A DNA stretch of 5,314 bases, from the NCBI GenBank assembly GCA_903868035.1, contig CAIPTQ010000033.1:1-5314 (forward strand), written 5' to 3'. Positions 1-4,076 of this stretch are shown piece by piece (within the stretch, counting starts at the first letter, position 1; the number at the start of each line of letters is the position of its first letter). The notes under the pieces are model-generated. The model had not been told where the DNA came from, made no database searches, and saw nothing but the letters and a program-made list of their open reading frames with translations. The DNA comes from an uncultured Phycisphaerales bacterium. Lineage in GTDB: Bacteria; Planctomycetota; Phycisphaerae; WQYP01. Both the position numbers and the translations under genes were made by a program.

Positions 1-269
1 GGGATCTTACGGCGAAGTCGTTCCCTGATGACGGCGTTGCGGCGCAGGCTGAGCTTCGTTGCAACTTGCGCGTCGGCGACTTTGCCCAGAAGCGCCACGG
101 CGCGCTTCGACCATTGGAACTTGTGCAGGCGCGAGGGCGCGATGCCCAGCGCCAGCCGCTTGGTTTCCACGCCGCGGATGCCGCGGCCGATCTTCTTGGC
201 GATGGCAGAATCGGTGGCGGTTCCCAGTAGGGCGACTTCCTTCGCGGTCCAGGGCGGGGGCTTAGGCAT
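1..269 (-). CDS. Tandem SANT/Myb-like helix-turn-helix protein, partial
   Basis: The start codon lies at 269 and the frame stays open for 89 codons until it leaves the window, so the C-terminus is missing. Two copies of a roughly 46-residue unit can be seen. The first runs from W7 (WTAKEVALLGTATDSAIAKK) to the LGI at residues 41-43. The second runs from W53 (WSKRAVALLGKVADAQVATK) to about residue 88. The layout of a leading Trp, an [A/V]-x-LLG block, an alanine-rich 'D..[IV]A.K' helix and a basic last helix matches the SANT/Myb-like repeats found in phage and homing-endonuclease-associated DNA-binding proteins. I infer sequence-specific DNA binding; no catalytic domain is visible. The ATG overlaps the last 8 nt of the upstream gene (GCCCATGCCTAA), so translation is probably coupled, and no separate promoter is seen. 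The missing part could hold more repeats or a nuclease domain. Confidence 0.72.
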   Translation of the reverse strand, partial: MPKPPPWTAKEVALLGTATDSAIAKKIGRGIRGVETKRLALGIAPSRLHKFQWSKRAVALLGKVADAQVATKLSLRRNAVIRERLRRKI

Positions 270-831
270 GGGCCACCTCCAGCAGGCTGGCGGGGTCGAT
301 GCCCAGGCTCCGCAGGGCCTCGGCCCGGCCGGGAGTGGGGTGGCGCTTGTAGGCGGCGGTGACGCCGGTGATGTGGCTCTGGCGCTCGGCCTGGTACATG
401 GCGGCGGCGAGTTCGTCGCGAGCCGATTGGCCGGCGGCGATCTCGGCGGCCTCGCGGTTGCGCGTCACGGCCAGCGCCTGGGCGATCTCGCGGGATGTTC
501 GAGCGTCGGCGGCGGCCTGCCAGGACTGGCGCGTCCAGCGCCGCAGCAAAGCGGCACGCTCGGCGGCCGTGGTGACACGGGCGGCAATGCGGATGGCGCG
601 GTGGATTTCGTAATAGTCGGTGACGTTGGCGTACTTGGAGACGTGGTGCCACTCGCAGGGGCCTATAGCCGCCAACACGCGGCGGGCCACGGGGGCCGGG
701 CACACGGCGGCGACGCTGACGGCGGCGATGGCGCGGGTGAGGGGCAGCTTGCCCTCGCGCTCGGCGGTGGCCGCGCCAATGCTTCGAGAGAAATCAACGT
801 ATCCGCGCTGGTCAAAATGAACTTTTCCCAT
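262..831 (-). CDS. Phage-type hypothetical protein with an EWHHxxKYxNxxDYY motif
   Basis: This is a complete 189-aa cytoplasmic protein with no signal peptide or membrane segment. Its start is supported by AGGAG five bases upstream of the ATG and by a promoter-like pair at 853-880. The N-terminus (GYVDFSRSIGAATAEREGKLPLTRA, broken here as GYVDFSRS at 10-17 and GKLPLTRA at 27-34) is followed by the striking block EWHHVSKYANVTDYY at 60-74. After that comes an alanine- and arginine-rich, probably helical region to about residue 150. From memory, 'EWHH..KY......YY' blocks recur in unnamed small proteins of prophage-like clusters; the function is unknown and the His/Tyr cluster could be a binding or catalytic site. 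It is the first gene of a minus-strand pair with the SANT/Myb-like protein. The plus-strand frames across this region are shadows of it. Confidence 0.75.
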   Translation of the reverse strand: MGKVHFDQRGYVDFSRSIGAATAEREGKLPLTRAIAAVSVAAVCPAPVARRVLAAIGPCEWHHVSKYANVTDYYEIHRAIRIAARVTTAAERAALLRRWTRQSWQAAADARTSREIAQALAVTRNREAAEIAAGQSARDELAAAMYQAERQSHITGVTAAYKRHPTPGRAEALRSLGIDPASLLEVAHA

Positions 832-852
832 AAACGCTCCTGTTCTTCCTAT

Positions 853-880
853 AGTGTATCACACCCCGGCATGAATGCAA
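853..880 (-). promoter_or_regulatory. Candidate sigma-70-type promoter for the 262-831 gene
   Basis: On the minus strand TTGCAT (880-875) and TACACT (858-853) are separated by 16 bp. Each matches four of the six consensus positions (TTGACA and TATAAT). The -10 ends about 22 bp before the start codon at 831, leaving room for the AGGAG ribosome binding site. It is the only reasonable promoter-like pair upstream of this gene. Its strength and use are inferred. Confidence 0.4.
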
Positions 881-911
881 ATGGAAAAACCTGGGAAATT
901 TATAAGCGGAA

Positions 912-937
912 ACATGGGCTGGTAGCCCATGCCACGG
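912..937 (+). repeat. Palindromic interspersed repeat, copy 1
   Basis: The core CATGGGCTGGTAGCCCATG (913-931) is a perfect 8-bp stem around a 3-nt centre, followed by CCACGG. It lies in the divergent spacer between the minus-strand 262-831 gene and the plus-strand 1010 gene. The stem position next to the centre is a T-A pair here, whereas other copies have A-T or G-C. Confidence 0.85.
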
Positions 938-948
938 AAAAGCGACGG

Positions 949-998
949 ATGAATGCTGAATGATGAATGGGATTCATCACTCATCATTCCGCATTCAT
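949..998. repeat. Long imperfect inverted repeat, ATGAATGC(T/G)GAATGATGA arms
   Basis: The arms at 949-966 and 981-998 are 18 bp with one mismatch (T957 against C990's partner G), around a 14-nt loop that itself contains ATGAAT/ATTCAT. A T-rich stretch, TTTTCTT (1001-1007), follows directly, so on the plus strand it looks like a terminator. However, there is no plus-strand gene upstream for it to terminate. It sits only 11 bp before the ATG of the 1010 gene and is low in GC compared with the genes around it. Confidence 0.7.
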
Positions 999-1009
999 CA
1001 TTTTCTTAA

Positions 1010-1651
1010 ATGACCATTCCTTTTGAGAAATTCCACGAGCCGGGGAGCGGGAAGATCGTGCGCCGGTTCACTGTGGTGGGGCGGGAGTTTAAGGACGTGG
1101 GGGTGTACCTCAAATGTCTGCCGGGGGACATCTACCAATTCACGCGCTGCAACTGGATTGACTGCGACGGGCGGGAGGAAGCGCATATGCTCCAGTTCAA
1201 TGGCCTGGGCGGGGAGGCGGGCGATGAGCCGGCCGTCTGCCCCATCCAGGTGCGGGTCGATCAGTGCCGGTTTGTGAGCGGGCGCGGGATCGTCGAGGAT
1301 ATGCTCTCGTTCATCAGCGTGCAGGGGAGCAAGGCCCGGCCGCTGCTCGTGCGCCGCTGCGTCTTCTCTGGGCCGACGCGGGAGACGGGCACGGGGCTGA
1401 TCGCGGATCGGGCGTGCGACTGGCTGCTCGCCCAGGACAATCGGTTCACCGACACCACCAACTGGGCGGCGGCGATCGCCGGCGGGTCGCACAACCGATT
1501 CGAGCGGAACGTGGTCAAGACGCAGAGCGGCGGGGGAATCTACTGCAATGGGTTCTGCTATCCCGACGATCCGTTCGTGGGGAACGTGGTGGTGCGGAGC
1601 GGGAAGAATCGGAACCGCGTGCAGGCGCCGGAGCCTTATTGGTTCGGGTGA
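1010..1651 (+). CDS. Right-handed parallel beta-helix (pectate-lyase-like fold) protein
   Basis: This 213-aa protein carries repeating beta-helix rungs. They are clearest at 79-103 (IQVRVDQCRFVSGRGIVED then MLSFIS), 111-131 (PLLVRRCVFSGPTRETGTG), 137-159 (DWLLAQDNRFTDTTNWAAAI) and 160-183 (HNRFERNVVKTQSGGGIYCN). The 'N.F..N.V....GGGI' spacing is that of NosD/pectate-lyase-like solenoids. Such folds occur in secreted polysaccharide-binding enzymes and in phage tail spikes. No signal peptide, membrane segment or obvious catalytic site is visible, so substrate and location cannot be named. At 213 aa it is short for the fold. A TAA stop lies directly before the ATG, so the start cannot be further upstream in this frame, and no Shine-Dalgarno sequence is visible. 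It is the first gene of a plus-strand trio and may be a trimmed copy of a larger protein. Confidence 0.7.
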   Translation: MTIPFEKFHEPGSGKIVRRFTVVGREFKDVGVYLKCLPGDIYQFTRCNWIDCDGREEAHMLQFNGLGGEAGDEPAVCPIQVRVDQCRFVSGRGIVEDMLSFISVQGSKARPLLVRRCVFSGPTRETGTGLIADRACDWLLAQDNRFTDTTNWAAAIAGGSHNRFERNVVKTQSGGGIYCNGFCYPDDPFVGNVVVRSGKNRNRVQAPEPYWFG

Positions 1652-1690
1652 TGGGAGGGTGGGAAGATGGGAGGGTGGGGAAGAGGGGGA
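1650..1690 (+). repeat. G-tract array with a 16-bp tandem repeat, potential G-quadruplex
   Basis: GATGGGAGGGTGGG occurs twice (1650-1663 and 1666-1679) with a 16-bp period. G-runs of three or more start at 1653, 1657, 1661, 1669, 1673, 1677 and 1685, mostly separated by one to five bases. That is more than the four runs needed for a G-quadruplex on the plus strand and in mRNA. The array starts at the stop codon of the beta-helix gene and ends at the ribosome binding site of the 1693 gene. Confidence 0.65.
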
Positions 1691-1692
1691 GA

Positions 1693-1938
1693 ATGGAAAA
1701 GAACATGGGCAGGATGCACCATGCCACGTTAGTGCTGCCCAATCAGCAGGGGAAGCCGCGGGCGGAGCAGTTTGCCGCGCCGTATGCCGTCAGCGCCGTG
1801 CCGGACGCCGGGGATGTGGAGTTTGCGGCGACAGTGGCGGAGTTTCGGCGAATCAATCATGTCCACTTCCCCTCGCTGAGCCAGTACCGGTGGGTGCTGA
1901 TGCAACTCGGTTATTCCAAACCGATGAAAAGGAGATGA
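1693..1938 (+). CDS. Small hypothetical protein (81 aa)
   Basis: I do not recognise the family. The protein is short and soluble, with a C-terminal block VAEFRRINHVHFPSLSQYRW (about 48-67) followed by a 'LGYSKP' end that looks like a compact fold. The chosen ATG at 1693 has a purine-rich AGGGGGAGA directly upstream. The alternatives are ATG 1705 or 1714, or GTG near 1732, because residues 4-11 (NMGRMHHA) come from a copy of the palindromic repeat and are unlikely to be part of the conserved protein. The 123-aa gene follows after 3 nt, so the two are probably cotranslated. The longer open frame back to 1264 overlaps the beta-helix gene and is a shadow. Confidence 0.55.
   Translation: MEKNMGRMHHATLVLPNQQGKPRAEQFAAPYAVSAVPDAGDVEFAATVAEFRRINHVHFPSLSQYRWVLMQLGYSKPMKRR
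1703..1728 (+). repeat. Palindromic interspersed repeat, copy 2 (degenerate)
   Basis: CATGGGCAGGATGCACCATG (1704-1723) followed by CCACG is a copy with one extra A in the right arm, which interrupts the stem. It lies within the 5' end of the 1693 gene and supplies possible start codons (ATG at 1705, 1714 and 1721). Confidence 0.75.
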
Positions 1939-1941
1939 GGA

Positions 1942-2313
1942 ATGGCATGGAAATGCTACATGGTCGAGTTTTGCCCGCAGGAACCCTCCTTCTGGCGATT
2001 GCTCAACCCGGATAATCCGCCCTGGTTCGAGGTGTCCGGCGTGAAGCCCCTGCAATGGGCGGACCTCGCGCCGGGCGCGATGTGGTGGGACGGCGGGGAT
2101 CTGAACGTCAAGTTGCCCAGTGGCAGTGAATGGAACATCGATCGCGGTCGCATTCACAACGCGACTAATCCGGCCAATAGACTGCCGGCGTGGACGCGCA
2201 CCGGCGAGCCGCCGCTCGTCACGGCGAATCCTTCGATCAATCACGTCGGCCAATATCACGGCTTGCTCCGCGACGGCATGCTGACCGATGACTGTGAAGG
2301 GCGAACATTCTGA
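1942..2313 (+). CDS. Phage-type conserved hypothetical protein (123 aa)
   Basis: This soluble 123-aa protein is rich in Trp, Pro and Gly. The central stretch 'GAMWWDGGDLNVKLPSG' (about 45-61) and 'EWNID' are followed by 'WTRTGEPPLVTANPSI' (about 84-99) and 'YHGLLRDGMLTDDCEGRTF' at the C-terminus. From memory, the ordered blocks 'GAMW', 'VKLP.G.W.ID', 'W.RTGEPP..T..PSI' and 'YHG.L.DG.LTDD' match a conserved family of unnamed proteins in tailed phages and prophages; I cannot give it a name or function. The ATG is well supported by GGAG (1931-1934) with a 7-nt spacer, lying within the end of the preceding gene. It is the last gene of the plus-strand group and converges on the membrane protein gene at 2375. 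Confidence 0.72.
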   Translation: MAWKCYMVEFCPQEPSFWRLLNPDNPPWFEVSGVKPLQWADLAPGAMWWDGGDLNVKLPSGSEWNIDRGRIHNATNPANRLPAWTRTGEPPLVTANPSINHVGQYHGLLRDGMLTDDCEGRTF

Positions 2314-2345
2314 AGGAATTTGTCGGCCAGGCCGGGTGAAGAAGA

Positions 2346-2371
2346 ACATGGGCGGGCCGCCCATGCTACGG
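2346..2371 (+). repeat. Palindromic interspersed repeat, copy 3
   Basis: The core CATGGGCGGGCCGCCCATG (2347-2365) is a perfect 9-bp stem around a single G, followed by CTACGG. It lies in the 61-bp convergent spacer between the plus-strand gene ending at 2313 and the minus-strand gene ending at 2375. From either side it would form a strong RNA hairpin, so it may protect 3' ends or aid termination, although no T-tract follows. Confidence 0.85.
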
Positions 2372-2374
2372 GAA

Positions 2375-2881
2375 TCAATCCTTGAAGGTGACGCGAAATT
2401 CACCGCGATCGGTAAGGATGTCCACGAAAAGCACGTCCCGTGCGTAGGGGCCGCCCCCGCTCTGGCGGTGCAGGGCATAAAGGCACTCGCCAATAGACAG
2501 CTTGACGGGATAGGCCTGAGGAGACTCGACCCATCCAGTGCGGTCATCGAGCAACTTGCACAGCGGTGCGGAATATTCTCCATTGAGCTGAATGCGCTGG
2601 ATGACGATGGGCTGGGCGCTGTTGTTGCGAACGCGACAGACGCTGGGACTGACGTAATGATCCTTGCCGACCACGGCCTGGTCATGCCGCTCCATCCACA
2701 CGGTCAGATCGGGACGCTGGGGGACGGGCACTTCCAGAAGAGTGGCGTCGGAATGTGATGAACGGTTGAAGATCGCCACGGCCCCAACGGTCGCCAGCAG
2801 GAGAATGAAGCCCACGACCACGCCGATGGCGATGCGCTTGTAGCTGGGATTGCGGCCGGGCTGGGAGATCTCGGTGGACAT
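2375..2881 (-). CDS. Single-pass membrane-anchored hypothetical protein (168 aa)
   Basis: The start at 2881 is chosen because AGGAG lies 7 nt upstream; an in-frame ATG at 2929 would add 16 residues encoded by a GC hairpin. A short basic N-terminus ending in K15-R16 leads into one hydrophobic helix at about 17-38 (IAIGVVVGFILLLATVGAVA), so the roughly 130-residue remainder should face outwards. That part (VCRVRNNSAQPIVIQRIQLN at 81-100, then VLFVDILTDRGEFRVTFKD at the end) alternates beta-prone strands with an 'N.S..PI.I..I..NGE' pattern like an Ig-like or immune-evasion-type beta domain. Cysteines at 82, 108 and 133 could form a disulphide. The family is not recognised. Possible roles such as superinfection exclusion or an envelope accessory protein are only guesses from the context. 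Confidence 0.68.
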   Translation of the reverse strand: MSTEISQPGRNPSYKRIAIGVVVGFILLLATVGAVAIFNRSSHSDATLLEVPVPQRPDLTVWMERHDQAVVGKDHYVSPSVCRVRNNSAQPIVIQRIQLNGEYSAPLCKLLDDRTGWVESPQAYPVKLSIGECLYALHRQSGGGPYARDVLFVDILTDRGEFRVTFKD

Positions 2882-3089
2882 GAAGTGACTCCTCGCCCCC
2901 GTTGTAAAGAGCGGGGGCATTTTCGTCAATTCGCATTACCAGGGCGTCCCCGCGCAGCGGGGGCCGGGATTTGCTCATCCATACGTAGATCGACTGCTCG
3001 TCGCGATCCACGGCCTCGGCGAGCTGGCGGGCACTGACGCCCAGCTCCACCATCAGGTCCTTGAGGAATTTTCCGAAATTCACGCTCAT
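2682..3089 (-). CDS. XRE-like HTH protein, probably C-terminally decayed
   Basis: The first 50 residues look real: FGKFLKDLMVELG (helix 1), SARQLAEAVD (helix 2) and DEQSIYVWMSKSRPP (recognition helix, ending in the usual W...RPP). They form the first three helices of a lambda-repressor/XRE-like domain. The remaining helices are missing. The frame instead runs through a GC hairpin and then overlaps the membrane protein gene by 200 nt, where it is low-complexity and Arg/Pro-rich, as expected of a shadow frame. I therefore suspect the authentic coding part ends near 2930 and that the gene is a truncated remnant. The ATG at 3089 matches the domain start; none of the possible starts (3152, 3128, 3089) has a clear Shine-Dalgarno. 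It is divergent from the RHH/XRE pair, as lysogeny regulators often are. Confidence 0.42.
   Translation of the reverse strand: MSVNFGKFLKDLMVELGVSARQLAEAVDRDEQSIYVWMSKSRPPLRGDALVMRIDENAPALYNGGEESLHVHRDLPARPQSQLQAHRHRRGRGLHSPAGDRWGRGDLQPFITFRRHSSGSARPPASRSDRVDGAA
2895..2922 (+). terminator. GC-rich hairpin with a plus-strand T-tract, next to a minus-strand RBS
   Basis: GCCCCCG (2895-2901) pairs with CGGGGGC (2912-2918) around a 10-nt loop, and ATTTTC follows on the plus strand, as in an intrinsic terminator reading rightward. No rightward gene needs it. On the minus strand the same hairpin ends immediately before the GAGGAG ribosome binding site of the membrane protein gene, where it could instead affect translation. 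Confidence 0.5.
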
Positions 3090-3131
3090 GTCGCGGATGG
3101 TAATCACCACAACCCACGCCGCCGCCATGCA

Positions 3132-3137
3132 TTTATA
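3132..3137 (-). promoter_or_regulatory. Possible -10 element for the minus-strand HTH frame
   Basis: TATAAA on the minus strand matches five of six consensus positions and lies about 43 bp upstream of the ATG at 3089. No convincing -35 hexamer is found at the right distance (TCTTCC is the best available), so this is weak. Confidence 0.25.
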
Positions 3138-3166
3138 AGAATCTGTAGACATGGGGAAGATTTCTC

Positions 3167-3194
3167 TTGATTTTATCTAATTTGGATTCATAAT
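3167..3194 (+). promoter_or_regulatory. Candidate sigma-70-type promoter for the RHH/XRE genes
   Basis: TTGATT (3167-3172, four of six) and CATAAT (3189-3194, five of six) are separated by 16 bp in the most AT-rich stretch of the window. Transcription would be expected to begin near 3200-3202, which is at or directly before the ATG of the RHH gene. That mRNA may thus be leaderless or nearly so. Divergent regulator genes lie on either side, so operators are expected in 3090-3201, but I see no clear repeated operator sequence. Confidence 0.5.
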
Positions 3195-3201
3195 AGGTCC
3201 G

Positions 3202-3381
3202 ATGAAGACAGTACGACCCAAATCGTGCTACTTCACGGATGAGGAGCGGAGAAACGTGGAACGGATCGCGGCGGCCTGCGAGCGGCCGTTTACCCAGTTG
3301 GTGCAGCGGGCCGTGCGGGCCTATGTGCGGAGATGGACGAGGAAACATGAATTTTCTGGAACGAACCCGGCGCGAGCTTGA
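3202..3381 (+). CDS. Ribbon-helix-helix (CopG/Arc-like) protein, 59 aa
   Basis: The translation gives a short basic N-terminal strand (MKTVRPKSCYFT) and then two helices, DEERRNVERIAAACERP (about 13-29) and FTQLVQRAVRAYVRRWTRK (about 30-48). The pattern 'DEER..VERIA.A..R....LV..AVR.Y' is typical of RHH DNA-binding dimers, which use the N-terminal beta-strand to read the major groove. It is probably a transcriptional regulator of its own promoter region. The last 35 nt overlap the start of the XRE gene in a different frame, so the two are likely translationally coupled. The start lacks a strong ribosome binding site (AGG at 3195-3197, four bases upstream) but fits the promoter at 3167-3194. 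A role as antitoxin is possible, but the partner downstream is another DNA-binding protein, not a recognisable toxin. Confidence 0.66.
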   Translation: MKTVRPKSCYFTDEERRNVERIAAACERPFTQLVQRAVRAYVRRWTRKHEFSGTNPARA

Positions 3382-3589
3382 GCTGACCCAGGCACAACTG
3401 GCGGAGAAGGCCAGCGAGATCCTCAGCCGCAAGTCCGGATACAAGGTCTCGGTGAGCGGGTCCACCGTCAGCGCGTGGGAAACCGAGAAGAGCCTGCCGG
3501 GGCCATTGGTCATCGCGGCCGTGGCCGAGGCGCTGGGACTGAGCCCTGGGAAACTCACCAGCGAGATCGAGAAGATGCTGGCGGCGTAG
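3347..3589 (+). CDS. XRE-family helix-turn-helix regulator, 80 aa
   Basis: This is a compact single-domain regulator: helix 1 FLERTRRELELT (3-14), helix 2 QAQLAEKASEIL (15-26), recognition helix about SGSTVSAWETEKSLPGP (37-53), then LVIAAVAEALGLSPGKLTS (54-72). This is the full lambda-repressor-like fold, unlike the shortened minus-strand copy. A loop of about ten residues (SRKSGYKVSV, 27-36) between helices 2 and 3 is longer than usual. The ATG at 3347 has GAGGA three bases upstream; the frame extending back to 3239 adds a Cys/Gly/Pro-rich stretch that is a shadow of the RHH gene. It lies directly in front of two terminator-like hairpins, and probably acts on the divergent control region at 3090-3201 as a repressor or Cro-like protein. 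Confidence 0.75.
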   Translation: MNFLERTRRELELTQAQLAEKASEILSRKSGYKVSVSGSTVSAWETEKSLPGPLVIAAVAEALGLSPGKLTSEIEKMLAA

Positions 3590-3599
3590 ATAGAACTCC

Positions 3600-3653
3600 G
3601 CGGCCGGCCTGCCTCCATTGCGACGCCCGGAGCAGCAGGCCGGCCGCATTTTG
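3600..3653 (+). terminator. Terminator-like hairpin 1 downstream of the XRE gene
   Basis: GCGGCCGGCCTGC (3600-3612) pairs perfectly over 13 bp with GCAGGCCGGCCGC (3635-3647) around a 22-nt loop, followed by ATTTTG. It starts 10 nt after the stop codon of the XRE gene. The loop is larger than in typical intrinsic terminators, and the T-tract is only four long. Confidence 0.6.
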
Positions 3654-3663
3654 ATGAGATCTG

Positions 3664-3718
3664 GCTTCGGTCCCGCGGGCACATCCCTGCGCCGGATGCG
3701 CGGGGCCGAAGCACTTTT
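3664..3718 (+). terminator. Terminator-like hairpin 2, stacked behind hairpin 1
   Basis: GCTTCGGTCCCGCG (3664-3677) pairs over 14 bp, with one G-U pair, with CGCGGGGCCGAAGC (3699-3712) around a 21-nt loop, followed by ACTTTT. Stem length, loop length and tail resemble hairpin 1, but the stem sequence is unrelated. Confidence 0.58.
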
Positions 3719-3722
3719 GAAG

Positions 3723-3748
3723 ACATGGGCAGGATGCCCATGCCACGG
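3723..3748 (+). repeat. Palindromic interspersed repeat, copy 4
   Basis: The core CATGGGCAGGATGCCCATG (3724-3742) has an 8-bp perfect stem and is followed by CCACGG. It is one of a pair with copy 5, whose start is 29 bp further on; both carry the 5' flank GAAGA. Confidence 0.85.
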
Positions 3749-3751
3749 AAG

Positions 3752-3776
3752 ACATGGGCAGGTTGCCCATGCCACG
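3752..3776 (+). repeat. Palindromic interspersed repeat, copy 5
   Basis: The core CATGGGCAGGTTGCCCATG (3753-3771) has an 8-bp stem plus a possible G-U pair, followed by CCACG. It differs from copy 4 by one base in the centre, which suggests a recent tandem duplication. Confidence 0.85.
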
Positions 3777-3818
3777 CTGGGGACGGGCAGATTCGGGCTT
3801 TTGGGAAGGACGGGCAAC

Positions 3819-4046
3819 ATGTCACAGGCACTGGTGGACGCTCAGGGCGTCATCTCCGACGGAGAGCGGAATGTCTTCCGCTTCTCATTCCATCAAACAC
3901 TGATCAAGCACCGCAACACTGTGCGCTGGTGGTTCCGCGACGCGCGCGGCGAGCTGCACTCGGGCGTGGCGGTGGACCTGCGCCGCGCCGAAGAGACGGC
4001 GGCGGCGTTTGGGTATCGGAGGAAGTTGCCAGTTGCCAGTTGTTAG
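3819..4046 (+). CDS. Small phage-type hypothetical protein (75 aa)
   Basis: The family is not recognised. The ATG at 3819 has AAGGA eight bases upstream; the longer frame back to 3618 reads through the hairpins and palindromic repeats and is not credible. The core 'NVFRFSFHQTLIKHRNTVRWWFRDARGELHSGVAVDLR' (about 18-55) looks like a small, mainly beta, basic protein. A helix, RRAEETAAAFGYRRK, follows. The last residues (LPVASC) and the stop codon are encoded by a 7-bp tandem repeat, so the natural C-terminus may have been replaced. It follows the stacked hairpins and palindromic repeats and precedes the 4077 gene by 30 nt. Confidence 0.6.
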   Translation: MSQALVDAQGVISDGERNVFRFSFHQTLIKHRNTVRWWFRDARGELHSGVAVDLRRAEETAAAFGYRRKLPVASC

Positions 4047-4054
4047 TTGCCAGT
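4024..4054 (+). repeat. 7-bp tandem repeat (AGTTGCC)n
   Basis: Four head-to-tail units occupy 4024-4051: AGTTGCC, AGTTGCC, AGTTGTT, AGTTGCC, followed by a partial AGT. The CC-to-TT change in the third unit creates the TAG that ends the 3819 gene. Confidence 0.8.
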
Positions 4055-4076
4055 AGAGCGGCAGAGGAGTTGAGTT

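Noticed and set aside
839..857. Minus-strand CACTATAGGAAGA resembling the end of a T7-type promoter
   Set aside because: Only the initiation part matches; the upstream recognition half matches at about three of ten positions and no single-subunit RNA polymerase is visible.
28..963. A 311-aa plus-strand open frame
   Set aside because: It is Gly/Ala-rich, lies opposite the SANT/Myb-like and EWHH-motif genes, reads through the promoter and palindromic repeat, and has no ribosome binding site.
1264..1938. A 224-aa open frame covering the 81-aa gene
   Set aside because: Its first two thirds are a shadow of the beta-helix gene; only the part after about 1693 looks like a protein.
2324..2334. CGGCCAGGCCG palindrome in the convergent spacer
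   Set aside because: It is only 11 bp with a single-base centre and no T-tract; it is easily expected by chance at this GC content.
3202..3589. RHH and XRE genes as a toxin-antitoxin pair
   Set aside because: Both products are DNA-binding proteins; neither has a recognisable toxin fold or active site.
3618..4046. The longer 142-aa version of the 3819 gene
   Set aside because: The extra N-terminus is the translation of terminator-like hairpins and two palindromic repeats; the ATG at 3819 has a ribosome binding site.
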